This document shows positions 1 through 8,023 of a DNA stretch of 64,000 nt, one piece after another. The notes beneath the pieces are model-generated. The model had not been told where the DNA came from, ran no database searches, and saw only the letters and a program-made list of their open reading frames with translations. The translations under genes and the position numbers were made by a program. Origin of the DNA: Pseudomonas sp. Irchel 3E13 (GTDB taxonomy: Bacteria > Pseudomonadota > Gammaproteobacteria > Pseudomonadales > Pseudomonadaceae); assembly GCF_900187455.1 (NCBI RefSeq), contig NZ_FYDX01000004.1, positions 433,300 through 497,299 of the forward strand. The letters run 5' to 3'. The first letter of the stretch is position 1. Each line of letters starts with the position of its first letter.

Positions 1-466
1 GCTCACCTTTGGCTTTGAGCGCGAACAAGGCAAAGGTGACATCCGAATACTCGTCGTTGACCATCGGCCCGATCACACCGGCCGGCAGTTCCTTCGCTTC
101 ATCGGCCACTTTTTTGCGCGCCTGGTAAAACTCCTCCAGCACTTGCGAAGGCGGCGTGGTGTCGAGCAGCGATAACGTCGTGAAGGCCAGACCAGGCCGC
201 GTGTAGGTTTCGCTGCGGTCGTACCAGCGCAACTCTTGTAGGCGCTTCTCGATTTTCTCCGCGACCTGGTCCTGCATTTCTTGAGGGGTTGCACCAGGCC
301 AGGCGGTGACAATGGTCATCACCTTGACGGTGAACGCCGGGTCTTCGGCACGCCCCAATTTGAAGAAGGCAATTAGCCCGGCCAGCGAAATCAGCAAGAC
401 CATAAACAGCGTGACCGAATGTTCGCGAACCGCCAGCGCCGACAGGTTGAAACGGCCGTCGCTCAT
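1..466 (-). CDS. RND efflux pump inner-membrane subunit (N-terminal part, runs off window)
   Basis: Reading from 466 down to the window edge gives about 155 codons starting MSDGRFNLSALAVREHS, with one N-terminal membrane helix (about residues 17-35) and then the ordered motifs of an AcrB/HAE1-type transporter: RAEDPAFTVK, ATPQEMQDQVAEKIE and GPMVNDEYSDV. Such pumps export drugs or solvents using the proton gradient, together with a periplasmic adaptor and an outer-membrane channel. The ATG overlaps the stop of the upstream adaptor gene by 4 bases (ATGA), so the two are translationally coupled. The rest of the gene lies outside the window, so its substrate class cannot be judged. Confidence 0.9.
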   Translation of the reverse strand, partial: MSDGRFNLSALAVREHSVTLFMVLLISLAGLIAFFKLGRAEDPAFTVKVMTIVTAWPGATPQEMQDQVAEKIEKRLQELRWYDRSETYTRPGLAFTTLSLLDTTPPSQVLEEFYQARKKVADEAKELPAGVIGPMVNDEYSDVTFALFALKAKGE

Positions 467-1581
467 GGGCGAGCTCCCGCAACGGCTGCAACATCACGTT
501 GAGCGGGGACACGAACCTCCTGGCCCTCACGCAGCAGGTGCGCACCCAGCGCGACGACAACCTCGCCCGCTTTCAGCGGGCCACTCACGCTCGCACCGCT
601 TTCATCCAGGTGCTGCACCACCACCGCTTGCCACCGCACACGGGCGGGTTCGCCGCTTACCACCCAAACCCCCGGCCCGTTGCCCGCGTCGTACAGGGCA
701 CCTATGGGGACGTACTGACTGCCCTCTGGCACCCGCGAAAGCGGGTCCGCGATCCGCAAGGTGATGGTGCTGCCCAGAGGCGCCTTCGCCAGCTCCCCTT
801 CCAGCACATAGCGCGCTTCGAACGTGCGGGTTTGCCGGTCGGCCACATCCGAGAGCTGCCGCAACTGAGTGGCCGCGCCAGCGCCCTGTGTACCAAACAG
901 CGTGGCCTGGGCCGCAGACCCGAGTGCCGGCCGCAGGTTTTCTGGCAGTTGGATAACCGCTTCACGCGGCCCGGCATGCGCCACTCGCACCACCACTTGC
1001 CCGGCGTTAACCACTTGACCCGGCTCCACTAGCGTGTCCATCACCACGCCATCGGCATCCGCCAGCAACTCGGCATAAGTGGTGGCATTTATCGCGACTT
1101 CCGCTTGCGCCTGAGCGGCGCTGAGCTGGGCCTTGGCTGAGTCGGCGTCGGCCTTGTACTGGTCGTAGGTCGATGCAGATACCGCCCCGGTTCCCCGCAG
1201 CCGGCGATAGCGCGCTTCATCGTCTGCCGTTTGCAGCGCCCGCGCTCGCACCGCCGCCACCGCTTGGCGTTGTGCATTGGCGGCCAGTTTTAGATCGACA
1301 GGATCGAGGCGCATCAGGGGTTGCCCGCGCTTGACGGTTTGACCGGTGTCCACCAAGCGCTCAAGCACCTTGCCCGCTACGCGAAACCCCAAGTCACTTT
1401 CGACGCGCGCCGCCACCGTTCCTGTAAACGCACGCCCCACCACCAGCCCCGGCTGAACGGTGACAACCCGTACCAGCGGCGCAGCGGTGCGGGGATCGGC
1501 TGGCGTGGGTTCGCCGCAGGCAACCAGCGCAAAGGGAGTTACGCAGATAACGGCAGGTAAAACGAAGCGGCGCAGGAGCAT
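463..1581 (-). CDS. RND efflux periplasmic adaptor lipoprotein (MFP/HlyD family)
   Basis: A 372-residue membrane-fusion protein linking the RND pump to an outer-membrane channel. A lipoprotein signal is visible: a hydrophobic stretch ending FALVAC with the lipid-accepting Cys at residue 22. The lipoyl/barrel-sandwich half motif (ESDLGFRVAGKVLERLVDTGQTVKRGQPLMRLD is read at about residues 60-95, key residues G-x-V-x-x-G-x-x-V) is followed by an alpha-hairpin of A/Q-rich helices (100-165) and the second lipoyl half (GVVMDTLVEPGQVV). The length is normal for the family. It lies between the tetR gene upstream and the pump gene downstream, all on the minus strand, and a palindromic operator sits just upstream (1626-1649). 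Confidence 0.92.
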   Translation of the reverse strand: MLLRRFVLPAVICVTPFALVACGEPTPADPRTAAPLVRVVTVQPGLVVGRAFTGTVAARVESDLGFRVAGKVLERLVDTGQTVKRGQPLMRLDPVDLKLAANAQRQAVAAVRARALQTADDEARYRRLRGTGAVSASTYDQYKADADSAKAQLSAAQAQAEVAINATTYAELLADADGVVMDTLVEPGQVVNAGQVVVRVAHAGPREAVIQLPENLRPALGSAAQATLFGTQGAGAATQLRQLSDVADRQTRTFEARYVLEGELAKAPLGSTITLRIADPLSRVPEGSQYVPIGALYDAGNGPGVWVVSGEPARVRWQAVVVQHLDESGASVSGPLKAGEVVVALGAHLLREGQEVRVPAQRDVAAVAGARP

Positions 1582-1625
1582 AAGAAGCCCATCACAAAAG
1601 GATCAGGGCTCACACCTTGAGTCTA

Positions 1626-1649
1626 GTGACCAATTTAGTCAATGGTCAC
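1626..1649. promoter_or_regulatory. Putative TetR operator upstream of efflux adaptor gene
   Basis: Perfect inverted repeat GTGACCA-N10-TGGTCAC, 24 bp long, between the tetR stop (1663) and the adaptor start (1581). A second copy with the same length and left arm lies upstream of tetR at 2319-2342. Repression of the pump operon by the adjacent TetR is inferred. Confidence 0.6.
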
Positions 1650-1662
1650 AAAAGTGATTTTG

Positions 1663-2280
1663 TTAAGGCGAAAGGCTGCGCAACACCAACCCGCTGAGGT
1701 GCGTCGGCGCGTCATCGATATAGTCGAAGCCGTGCTGCAAGAGCAGCGGATTGAGGAACGGGCGCATAACCAGGTAGATCGCCATCACGGTTTCATCCAG
1801 CGGTGTCTTGCGCTCGAAGTCACCGTTTTGTCGCCCGGCTTGCAGGATGGTTTTGATCAACTCACGGATACGCTCTTCATACGCCAGCGTCGCCTGCCAG
1901 CGCTCGGTGGCTGCTGAAGAGGCAATTTCGTAAAGCTTGCGATCATCGGAGAACAAGCGAAGGCTGGCGATAACAATGGCCTTGAACAGACGACGCAGCT
2001 GCTCTGGCGGTTGATCGACCGCAGCAACAGCCGCCCTGACCTCAGCCTCGATTTGGCTCAGGCAGTTGGCGCAGATCATTTCGCCGATAGCCTGCTTGGA
2101 CTCAAAGAATTTATAGATATAGGCCTTGGAAAAACCAATGGCCTTGGCCAAGTCCGAGACGGTGGTTTTCTCGTAGCCGTACAGGCTGAAATGCTCGGTA
2201 GCGGCGGCCACGATCTGGTCACGCACTTCATGACCGGCAGGGCCGCGAGCGGGAGTAGCGGGGGTCGGTGATTTATTCAT
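1663..2280 (-). CDS. TetR/AcrR-family transcriptional repressor
   Basis: A 205-residue regulator, the usual size for TetR. The N-terminal helix-turn-helix is clear at about residues 20-70: VAAATEHFSLYGYEKTTVSDL, then AKAIGFSKAYIYKFFESKQAI. The C-terminal two thirds are helical and variable, as expected for a ligand-binding domain. It is the first gene of a minus-strand run tetR-adaptor-pump. Matching 24-bp palindromes occur upstream of this gene and of the adaptor gene, suggesting that it represses both itself and the pump. The inducing ligand is unknown. Confidence 0.92.
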   Translation of the reverse strand: MNKSPTPATPARGPAGHEVRDQIVAAATEHFSLYGYEKTTVSDLAKAIGFSKAYIYKFFESKQAIGEMICANCLSQIEAEVRAAVAAVDQPPEQLRRLFKAIVIASLRLFSDDRKLYEIASSAATERWQATLAYEERIRELIKTILQAGRQNGDFERKTPLDETVMAIYLVMRPFLNPLLLQHGFDYIDDAPTHLSGLVLRSLSP

Positions 2281-2318
2281 GTTGGCAGCTTACTGCCAGT
2301 CGGCATTAGGGACAACGT

Positions 2319-2342
2319 GTGACCAAAATCATTTCAAGTCAC
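2319..2342. promoter_or_regulatory. Putative TetR autoregulatory operator
   Basis: GTGACCA-N10-AAGTCAC, about 40 bp upstream of the tetR start. The left arm is identical to that of the 1626-1649 site, the right arm matches 5 of 7, and the overall length is the same (24 bp). This supports autoregulation by inference. Confidence 0.5.
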
Positions 2343-2389
2343 GAGAATGCTCGCTAATGGCTGCTAGCTACCCTTCGCCAGGGGCAGCT

Positions 2390-2433
2390 TTGGGTCGATA
2401 GCGGTCAACCGCGAACGACCGCTCTCGACCCAA
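2390..2433. repeat. Hairpin copy of a 'TTTGGGTCGA...CCGCT' intergenic repeat
   Basis: Two arms of 17 bases (2390-2406 and 2417-2433) match at 16 of 17 positions and are separated by 10 bases. The arm carries TTGGGTCGA and AGCGGTC. Related words recur at 14294-14347 and 15333-15395, so this looks like a diverged interspersed noncoding repeat. From memory such sequences are common in Pseudomonas. Confidence 0.45.
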
Positions 2434-2567
2434 GAATAGAAATCCGAGCACTGTTTTAACACCCCAAGCCGAACAATCAGCCCACCAACAAAATCAATCC
2501 CAAATACCCCCGCCGCCTCCACGCTCTCCGATACCATCCCCAACCCACCTGCCCCACAGACAACCCC

Positions 2568-2969
2568 ATGCCAAAACGCTCCCTCGCCATCAGATCACTG
2601 TTCGCCCTCTGCCTTCTCGTAGCAACAGCCAACCACCTGCATGCCGTCATCGAACACGGCTGGCTCTGGGACTACGGCTACGGAGCAACCACCGGTTTGC
2701 CAAGCCGCCTGTTCTGGGGCGGGCTCACACTTCTCGATCCGATAGCAGTGGCGCTGCTGTTCATCAGACCAAACACAGGCATTGCACTAACCGCAGCGAT
2801 CATCGTGGTCGATGTCATTCACAACTCGTTCTACGTAGCCTCGCAACACCAGTGGCTGGAGCCTTTCTATATGTCCCAGGTCGGCTTCCTTGTCGCGGTG
2901 TTGTTGCTGGCACCTTTGGCCTGGAATCGGACGGCCGCAAACAGAGTTTTTCGTTCAACGGGTACATGA
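2568..2969 (+). CDS. Small membrane protein of unknown function
   Basis: A 133-residue protein with four likely membrane segments: residues 8-27 (LFALCLLVATANHLHAVI), 48-65 (LFWGGLTLLDPIAVALLF), 69-88 (GIALTAAIIVVDVIHNSFYV) and 101-118 (VGFLVAVLLLAPLAW). I do not recognise a named family. Histidines and acidic residues occur near membrane borders (NHLHA, DVIHN). The C-terminal tail after 118 (NRTAANRVFRSTGT) runs straight into sequence that in another frame resembles a glutathione S-transferase, so the 3' end of the gene may have been altered by a deletion. Confidence 0.7.
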   Translation: MPKRSLAIRSLFALCLLVATANHLHAVIEHGWLWDYGYGATTGLPSRLFWGGLTLLDPIAVALLFIRPNTGIALTAAIIVVDVIHNSFYVASQHQWLEPFYMSQVGFLVAVLLLAPLAWNRTAANRVFRSTGT

Positions 2970-3158
2970 ACCACACACCGTCCTTGACCGCCTCAATCCC
3001 GCCACTTTTCCCTGGCGGACATTGCCATCGGACTCTCGGTCAATCGCTGGCTTGAAACGCCCTTCGATCATCCGCACTTGCCGGCGGTGAGCGACTATTA
3101 CGAGCGGCTGAGCGAACGCGCCGGGTTCCGCCTGTATGGACGGAACGGAACGCCTTAG
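2944..3158 (+). pseudogene. Glutathione S-transferase C-terminal remnant, frameshifted
   Basis: No intact open frame, but two frames join into a GST C-terminal domain. The first frame reads FVQRVHEPHTVLDRLN (about 2947-2994). After a one-base shift near 3007 the second reads FSLADIAIGLSVNRW followed by HLPAVSDYYERLSERAGFR up to a stop at 3156-3158. The S-L-A-D-I motif and the tail are typical of bacterial GSTs. The N-terminal thioredoxin-like domain is missing and the remnant overlaps the 3' end of the small membrane protein gene, so it is a deletion relic and not a functional gene. Confidence 0.7.
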
Positions 3159-3176
3159 GTAATGCCAGTCAGTTCC

Positions 3177-3240
3177 CTTCGCGAGCGAGCTCGCTCCTAC
3201 AAAAGCGGCGCGCCTGTAGGAGCGAGCTTGCTCGCGAAGA
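3177..3240. repeat. Inverted REP pair (REPIN)
   Basis: Two copies of the Pseudomonas REP core face each other: TTCGCGAGCGAGCTCGCTCCTAC on the left and its complement GTAGGAGCGAGC-TTGCTCGCGAAG on the right (each given in part), separated by about 17 bases. Single or paired copies recur at 36988, 45333, 53795 and 63742. Confidence 0.85.
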
Positions 3241-3331
3241 GCCGCAAAGCGGCCCCAATTGATTTAACTGAGTGATCCTTGGACTCAGCGCCCACCACAG
3301 AGTGAGCGCCCATTGCTCTCTCGCCCTCCCC

Positions 3332-5749
3332 TTACCAGTCGTGACTCAACGTCGCGATCACATTACGGCGGTTTCCGTACAACACCGAATCCTCGTAGAA
3401 GCCGGGCTCGAAATAGCGCTTGTCGAACAGGTTGGTGCCGGTGATCGAAATCTTGCTGCCGGTGAGCCCGACCTTGCCCAGGTCGTAGCGCAGCGTGGCG
3501 TCGGTCAGGGTGTAATGCGCGACTTTCAGGGTGTTCTGGATATTCTGCGAAGACCCCATATACCGCTGGCCAATCCCCGCCCCCACACCGTCGAACATCC
3601 CCGCATCAATCGTGTAATCAAGCCAGACGCCAGCCGCGTGGCGAGGAATGGCCCGCGGGGTGTTGCCTTTGTAGCTGGTGTCTTCAGTGATCCGGGCATC
3701 GGTGTAAGCGTATGACGCGAGCACATTCAGGTTGTTTGTCAGGCTGGCCTTGCCTTCGACTTCAATGCCGCGAGAACGCACTTCCCCACTCTGCACCGAA
3801 TAGCCCGAATTGAGCGGATCTGCGGTGGTGACGTTTTTCTGGGTCAGGTCGAACGCCGATACCGTGACCGAGCTGTTGTAGCCAGGCGGCTGGTATTTGA
3901 TCCCGACTTCGTATTGCTTGCCTTCGGTGGGTTTGAACAGCGTGCCGGAAATATCGGTATTCGGGTTGGGCTGGAACGAGGTGCTGTAACTGGCATAGGG
4001 GGTGATGCCGTTATCGAACAGATAGGCCAGCCCGACACGCCCGGTGAATTTATGGTCGCGCTGCCGGACGTCGGTCTTTTCGGTGCCGAAGTACAGGCCC
4101 TGTTCATGGCCCTCGGCCCAGTCTTCGCGACCGCCAATGGTCAATGCCCATTTGTCCAGCTTGATCTGGTCCTGCAGGTACAGGCCGGCCTGCTGCATCG
4201 TGCTGCGCTCATCCCGCTGCAAAGGGTCGTACCAGATCGCCCCGCCGCCATAAACCGGGCGGTACAGGTCGAGCATTTCGAAGTCGGGATCCGGGTCACC
4301 GTTGCGGCGGGTTTCTGCGGCTTTGTAATGGGAATAGTCGAGACCGGCGATCAGCGTGTGTTGTAGCGGTCCGGTGTTGAAGGTGCCCTGGATGTTGTTG
4401 TCGACCATGAACGTGTCGCTGTTTTTCGGGCGGTACTGCAGCCCCACATCCTGAGTGCGTCCGTCGTCGTTGAGCACCACATCCGGCCCGCTGGAAAGGT
4501 ACCCAACCCGGGAGTGCATGTAGCGCAGGTTTTGCTGGAACTTCCAGTCATTGTCGAACAGGTGCTCGTAGATCGAGCCGATCGAGGTGGTCTCGACGTG
4601 GTAATAGCTGCCCTTCCAGCCCAGATTGGTATCTGGATCGATGTGCCCGTAGGGGCTCTTGAGCACCGTACCGATTGCCGGAAAACTCTGTTCCGAACCG
4701 CCAGTTTTGGTCTTGTTGTAACTGGTGAGCAGGGTCAGGGTGTTGGCGTCGTCGGGTTTCCAGGTCAGCGACGGAGCAATGTAGGTGCGATCGTCAGGTG
4801 AATGATCGACCTGGGTGCCACTGTCGCGCTGAAGCATCACGACACGCCCGAACAGTGTGCCGGCACTGTCCAGTTGGTCACCGATATCCAGCCCGAACTG
4901 GCGACGCTCGAAGCTGCCCCCTTGCACTTCCACATGGCGGATCGGCGTTTCCTGTGGCCGCTTGCTGGTCATGTTGACCACCCCGCCTGGCGCCATTTGC
5001 CCGAACAGCACCGAGGCCGGGCCTTTGATCACGTCGAGGCGCTCAAGGCCGAAGGTCTCGAAATTGGTGTCGTACTGGTTGAAACCTGAACGCAGCCCGT
5101 CCTGATAAATACCGAACAGGTTGAACGCGCGAAAGCCGCGCATGAAGATGTCCGGCGCGCCCTGCCCGCCCGCGTAGTCGAGCACCCGGATGCCCGGCGT
5201 GTAAGCCACAGCGGAGTTGAAATCCTGCACGCCGCGCTGGTCCATTTCGTCGCGGGTGATCACCGAAATGCTCTGCGGAATTTCATTGATCGGGGTATCG
5301 GTCTTGGTGCCGACCGTCGTGCGTTTGGCCACGTAACCGGCCACCGGCCCCGTGCCGTTTTCCTGGGCCTGGCGGCTTGCGTCGATCTCGACCGGCTCGA
5401 TCTCGATCGAGGCGTCGCTGCGCGGCAAGGGCTCCAGCACATACACGCCATCGCCACGGGACACCGCGTGCAGTCCGCTGCCCGACAACAACCGGGCGAA
5501 GCCGGTGGCAAGCGCAACGTCGCCTTCCAGCCCCTGGCTCTGCCGCCCCTGCACAAGTGCAGGATCAATGGCGAGGTTGATGCCCGCCGTCGCCGCGAAG
5601 CTCGAAAGTGCTTGCCCAAGCGGGCCCGCCGGGATGGAGAAATGCTGAGAAGACGCCGCCATCAACGCCGGGCTCGCGAGTACGCTCAGCGCCAGCGTGG
5701 CGCCGCGCACAGCGCAGGCGAGAGAAGAATAACCAGATGAAAAACGCAT
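3332..5749 (-). CDS. TonB-dependent siderophore receptor with N-terminal signalling domain (module 1)
   Basis: An 805-residue outer-membrane receptor. In order: signal peptide (1-31, ending ALMA-A), STN signalling domain (about 36-110, FSIPAGPLGQALSSFAATAGI), plug domain (about 140-270, with TKTDTPINEIPQSISVITR and GLERLDVIKGPASVLFGQMAPGG) and a long beta-barrel ending in aromatic HDW. The STN domain means it can signal substrate binding to a FecR protein, and fecR and fecI genes lie directly upstream on the same strand. The plug motif is of the ferrichrome/ferrioxamine/pyoverdine receptor type. The exact siderophore cannot be told. Confidence 0.93.
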   Translation of the reverse strand: MRFSSGYSSLACAVRGATLALSVLASPALMAASSQHFSIPAGPLGQALSSFAATAGINLAIDPALVQGRQSQGLEGDVALATGFARLLSGSGLHAVSRGDGVYVLEPLPRSDASIEIEPVEIDASRQAQENGTGPVAGYVAKRTTVGTKTDTPINEIPQSISVITRDEMDQRGVQDFNSAVAYTPGIRVLDYAGGQGAPDIFMRGFRAFNLFGIYQDGLRSGFNQYDTNFETFGLERLDVIKGPASVLFGQMAPGGVVNMTSKRPQETPIRHVEVQGGSFERRQFGLDIGDQLDSAGTLFGRVVMLQRDSGTQVDHSPDDRTYIAPSLTWKPDDANTLTLLTSYNKTKTGGSEQSFPAIGTVLKSPYGHIDPDTNLGWKGSYYHVETTSIGSIYEHLFDNDWKFQQNLRYMHSRVGYLSSGPDVVLNDDGRTQDVGLQYRPKNSDTFMVDNNIQGTFNTGPLQHTLIAGLDYSHYKAAETRRNGDPDPDFEMLDLYRPVYGGGAIWYDPLQRDERSTMQQAGLYLQDQIKLDKWALTIGGREDWAEGHEQGLYFGTEKTDVRQRDHKFTGRVGLAYLFDNGITPYASYSTSFQPNPNTDISGTLFKPTEGKQYEVGIKYQPPGYNSSVTVSAFDLTQKNVTTADPLNSGYSVQSGEVRSRGIEVEGKASLTNNLNVLASYAYTDARITEDTSYKGNTPRAIPRHAAGVWLDYTIDAGMFDGVGAGIGQRYMGSSQNIQNTLKVAHYTLTDATLRYDLGKVGLTGSKISITGTNLFDKRYFEPGFYEDSVLYGNRRNVIATLSHDW

Positions 5750-5829
5750 GAATGCTCCGTATCGATGAGACCTGTTTGCTGAGAGGACACGCCAGCAATG
5801 AAAAACAGGACAGGCGACAGGAATTTTTT

Positions 5830-6777
5830 TCAGACTGACCGGGGCTGCAGCGTGACCCAGTAGCGCGTCCGGTACACCACACTGACCGGCAGGGCCTGAG
5901 CCACGGCGCTGAGGATCAGGTCCGTATCAGCCAATTGAAAGGCGCCGCTGATGAGCAGATCGGCAATGTGCGGATCACACCGCAGCCAGCCGGGCCGGTA
6001 ACGGTTCAGCTCCCTGGCGAACGTCGAAAGCGGCATGCGCTCGACACGCAGCACGCCCGTGCTCCAGCCATCACTGCCGGGCACGAGCGGCTGCGCGGCC
6101 ATCACGTATTGGCGGTCGAAACGGGCCTGGTTGCCGGCGCTCACGCGGGTGGCCTCGGTGCGGTCTTTCGGACAAATATCCACCGCGCCGCCGTACACAC
6201 AGACCAGACTGTCGTCCTCTTCAAGGCGCACGCTGAAACGCGTCCCGACGGGATACACGTCGCCCTGCCCGGTCTGTACCCGCAGCGGCCGGGTGAGCGA
6301 ATCCCGCCCCGTGGAAACCAGCACTTCTCCCGAGCGCAGGCGGATCAGCCGCTGCTGGGCATCGAAGACGATATCGACGGCGCTGCCGGTGTTCAGGTTC
6401 AGACGGGTGCCATCGGGAAGGTCGATCTGTCGCTGCTCGCCGACCAGGGTTCGCTCGTCCGCCGACCAGTCGGCATGACGCCAGACCATCAGCGCGGCAG
6501 GCCCCGCAGTCATCAGCAGTATCAGGGCCTTGAGTCCGGCGCGGCGACTCAGTCGGTCGGCGCGATCAAGCGTGCGCACTCCGACACCTTCCGGAATCCC
6601 CTTCCACTGCTGGCTGACCCGCTGGGCAAGCTGCCAGGCACGTTCATGATCGGGGTGCTGGCTGCGCCACTGCTCGAAGCGCTTTCGTTGCGCGGCATCA
6701 GGCCCGGCCTCGTGCAGGCGGATGAACCAGCGCGCCGCCTCGCGAACCACGCTTTGCTCCAGCGGTGCCTCGCTCAT
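5830..6777 (-). CDS. fecR: FecR-family anti-sigma regulator (module 1)
   Basis: A 315-residue inner-membrane sigma regulator that relays the receptor signal. It has the N-terminal cytoplasmic helical domain (about 1-80: EAARWFIRLHEAGPDAAQRKRFEQW, HPDHERAWQLAQ), a single membrane segment near 85-105 and a periplasmic FecR domain (RQIDLPDGTRLNLNTGSAVDI, RLRSGEVLVSTG). The C-terminal part resembles a secretin/TonB short domain. The start chosen is the ATG at 6777, which overlaps the sigma-gene stop by 4 bases (ATGA). An upstream in-frame GTG at 6807 would need a 34-base overlap. Confidence 0.92.
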   Translation of the reverse strand: MSEAPLEQSVVREAARWFIRLHEAGPDAAQRKRFEQWRSQHPDHERAWQLAQRVSQQWKGIPEGVGVRTLDRADRLSRRAGLKALILLMTAGPAALMVWRHADWSADERTLVGEQRQIDLPDGTRLNLNTGSAVDIVFDAQQRLIRLRSGEVLVSTGRDSLTRPLRVQTGQGDVYPVGTRFSVRLEEDDSLVCVYGGAVDICPKDRTEATRVSAGNQARFDRQYVMAAQPLVPGSDGWSTGVLRVERMPLSTFARELNRYRPGWLRCDPHIADLLISGAFQLADTDLILSAVAQALPVSVVYRTRYWVTLQPRSV

Positions 6778-7310
6778 GACGCGTCCGTCATCGCCAGCAC
6801 CATGCACTGCTCCATCGCCTGGGTCAGATACCGCTGCACGGTCCGCACCGTGACATCCAGCATCTGGGCGATTTCGGCGTAGGTATGGCCATCGAGTTGC
6901 GACAACAGGAACGCGCGACGCACCGCCGGCGGCAGACCGTGCAGCAGTGTGTCAACGGCCTGCAGCGCTTCACGGATCAGCCATTGTTCCTCGACTGACA
7001 GCCCGGTTTGCTCGGTGTATTCAGCCAGCGTCTGCAACCAGGCCTCTTCGACAGAACGCCGCCGGTGCAGATTGAGCATGAGCCGCCTGGCCACCGTCGC
7101 CAGATAGGCTCGCGGCTGCCGCAGGTCCGGCGCCAGAGGCGTGGCTGACGTGCGAAACAGACGCAGAAAGGTGTCCTGCGCCAGATCGGCGGCATCGCTG
7201 CGGCAGCGGATACGCCGATACAACCAGGTCTGCAACCAGGAATGGTGATCGACATAGAGAACCGTGAAATCGCGATGCAATTCCGACTCGCGCGACGATG
7301 CGCCATCCAT
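6774..7310 (-). CDS. fecI: ECF sigma factor, FecI-like (module 1)
   Basis: A 178-residue extracytoplasmic-function sigma factor. Region 2 is at about 15-80 (FTVLYVDHHSWLQTWLYRRIR, DAADLAQDTFLRLFR, PRAYLATVARRLMLNLHRR) and region 4 at 115-170 (LPPAVRRAFLLSQLDGHTYAEIAQMLDVTVRTVQRYLTQA). It would direct RNA polymerase to the promoter of its receptor gene. It heads the minus-strand run sigma-fecR-receptor. A possible Fur-like site lies about 40-55 bases upstream (7347-7366), which would tie expression to low iron. Confidence 0.93.
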   Translation of the reverse strand: MDGASSRESELHRDFTVLYVDHHSWLQTWLYRRIRCRSDAADLAQDTFLRLFRTSATPLAPDLRQPRAYLATVARRLMLNLHRRRSVEEAWLQTLAEYTEQTGLSVEEQWLIREALQAVDTLLHGLPPAVRRAFLLSQLDGHTYAEIAQMLDVTVRTVQRYLTQAMEQCMVLAMTDAS

Positions 7311-7346
7311 TGGAAGACTTCCTGATATTTAGATGCAAGTGCAGAC

Positions 7347-7366
7347 GGTAATGAGTCGCAATGTTA
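7347..7366. promoter_or_regulatory. Possible Fur box upstream of fecI (module 1)
   Basis: The segment reads GGTAATGAGTCGCAATGTTA. It shares TAAT-x-AGTCGCA-x-T with the site at 7467-7486 read on the opposite strand. Both lie upstream of divergent fecI genes. Assignment to Fur is inferred from AT-rich hexamer similarity and gene context and is only approximate. Confidence 0.4.
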
Positions 7367-7466
7367 GCAACGTGCCCAAGCACTGACAACGGCCGGTGAG
7401 CAGGTCGAGCTAACCTCCGCAAACGCTGGGCACCGCGCATTTGCGTGACGCCCATTGGCGTGAGTA

Positions 7467-7486
7467 GAATGCGACTAATTATCAAT
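7467..7486. promoter_or_regulatory. Possible Fur box upstream of fecI (module 2)
   Basis: The segment reads GAATGCGACTAATTATCAAT. Its complement contains TGATAATTAGTCGCATT, which resembles a Fur hexamer array (GATAAT-like) and shares a core with the site at 7347-7366. It lies about 15-20 bases before the start of the divergent sigma gene. Confidence 0.45.
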
Positions 7487-7501
7487 CATGTACTTTTCGG
7501 G

Positions 7502-8023
7502 ATGCCGATGCGCAGCGACGACACAGTAGGTACTGCAGAGCTGGGGCTGCTGTATCGCACCCACCACTCGTGGTTACACGGCTGGCTAAGCCGACGCACT
7601 GGCTGTCGCGAAAACGCGGCGGACCTGGCGCAAGACACCTTCGTGCGTCTGCTCAAATCCCGTCAATCAAGCCCGTTGCGCGAACCCCGTGCCTATTTGA
7701 GCAGCATCGCCCGCGGGCTGATGATCGATCAGTATCGTCGTCGCGAACTCGAACGCGCCTACCTGGAAAGCGTCGCGTTGCTGCCTCAACAAGAGGTGCC
7801 CTCGGCAGAAAGCCGGCTGCTGATTCTCGATGCGCTCGAGCGCGTCGACCGCATGCTCGATCAGCTCAAGCCGAGAGTTCGCCAGGCATTTCTGTTGGCC
7901 CAGCTCGACGGTTTGAGCTGCACACAAATAGCCGCAAAGCTCGGTGTATCCCGCGCGACGGTGGAACGCGACCTGACCAAGGCCCTGCAACACTGCTACC
8001 GCTTGCGCTATGTCGAAGAGTGA
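7502..8023 (+). CDS. fecI: ECF sigma factor, FecI-like (module 2)
   Basis: A 173-residue ECF sigma factor. Region 2 is LGLLYRTHHSWLHGWLSRR, ENAADLAQDTFVRLLKSR and PRAYLSSIARGLMIDQYRR. Region 4 is LKPRVRQAFLLAQLDGLSCTQIAAKLGVSRATVERDLTKA. The open frame extends upstream to a GTG at 7445, but that extension runs through the likely promoter/Fur region, so ATG 7502 (or 7508) is preferred. The stop overlaps the start of the next fecR gene by 14 bases. It is divergent from the module 1 sigma gene. Confidence 0.93.
   Translation: MPMRSDDTVGTAELGLLYRTHHSWLHGWLSRRTGCRENAADLAQDTFVRLLKSRQSSPLREPRAYLSSIARGLMIDQYRRRELERAYLESVALLPQQEVPSAESRLLILDALERVDRMLDQLKPRVRQAFLLAQLDGLSCTQIAAKLGVSRATVERDLTKALQHCYRLRYVEE

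Noticed and set aside
2390..2433. Hairpin as a terminator for the small membrane protein or tetR
   Set aside because: It lies upstream of both genes, has no T-run, and its words recur elsewhere in the window, so it fits an interspersed repeat better.
3177..3240. REP pairs in the window as a CRISPR array
   Set aside because: Units are inverted and scattered one or two at a time, with no regular spacers.
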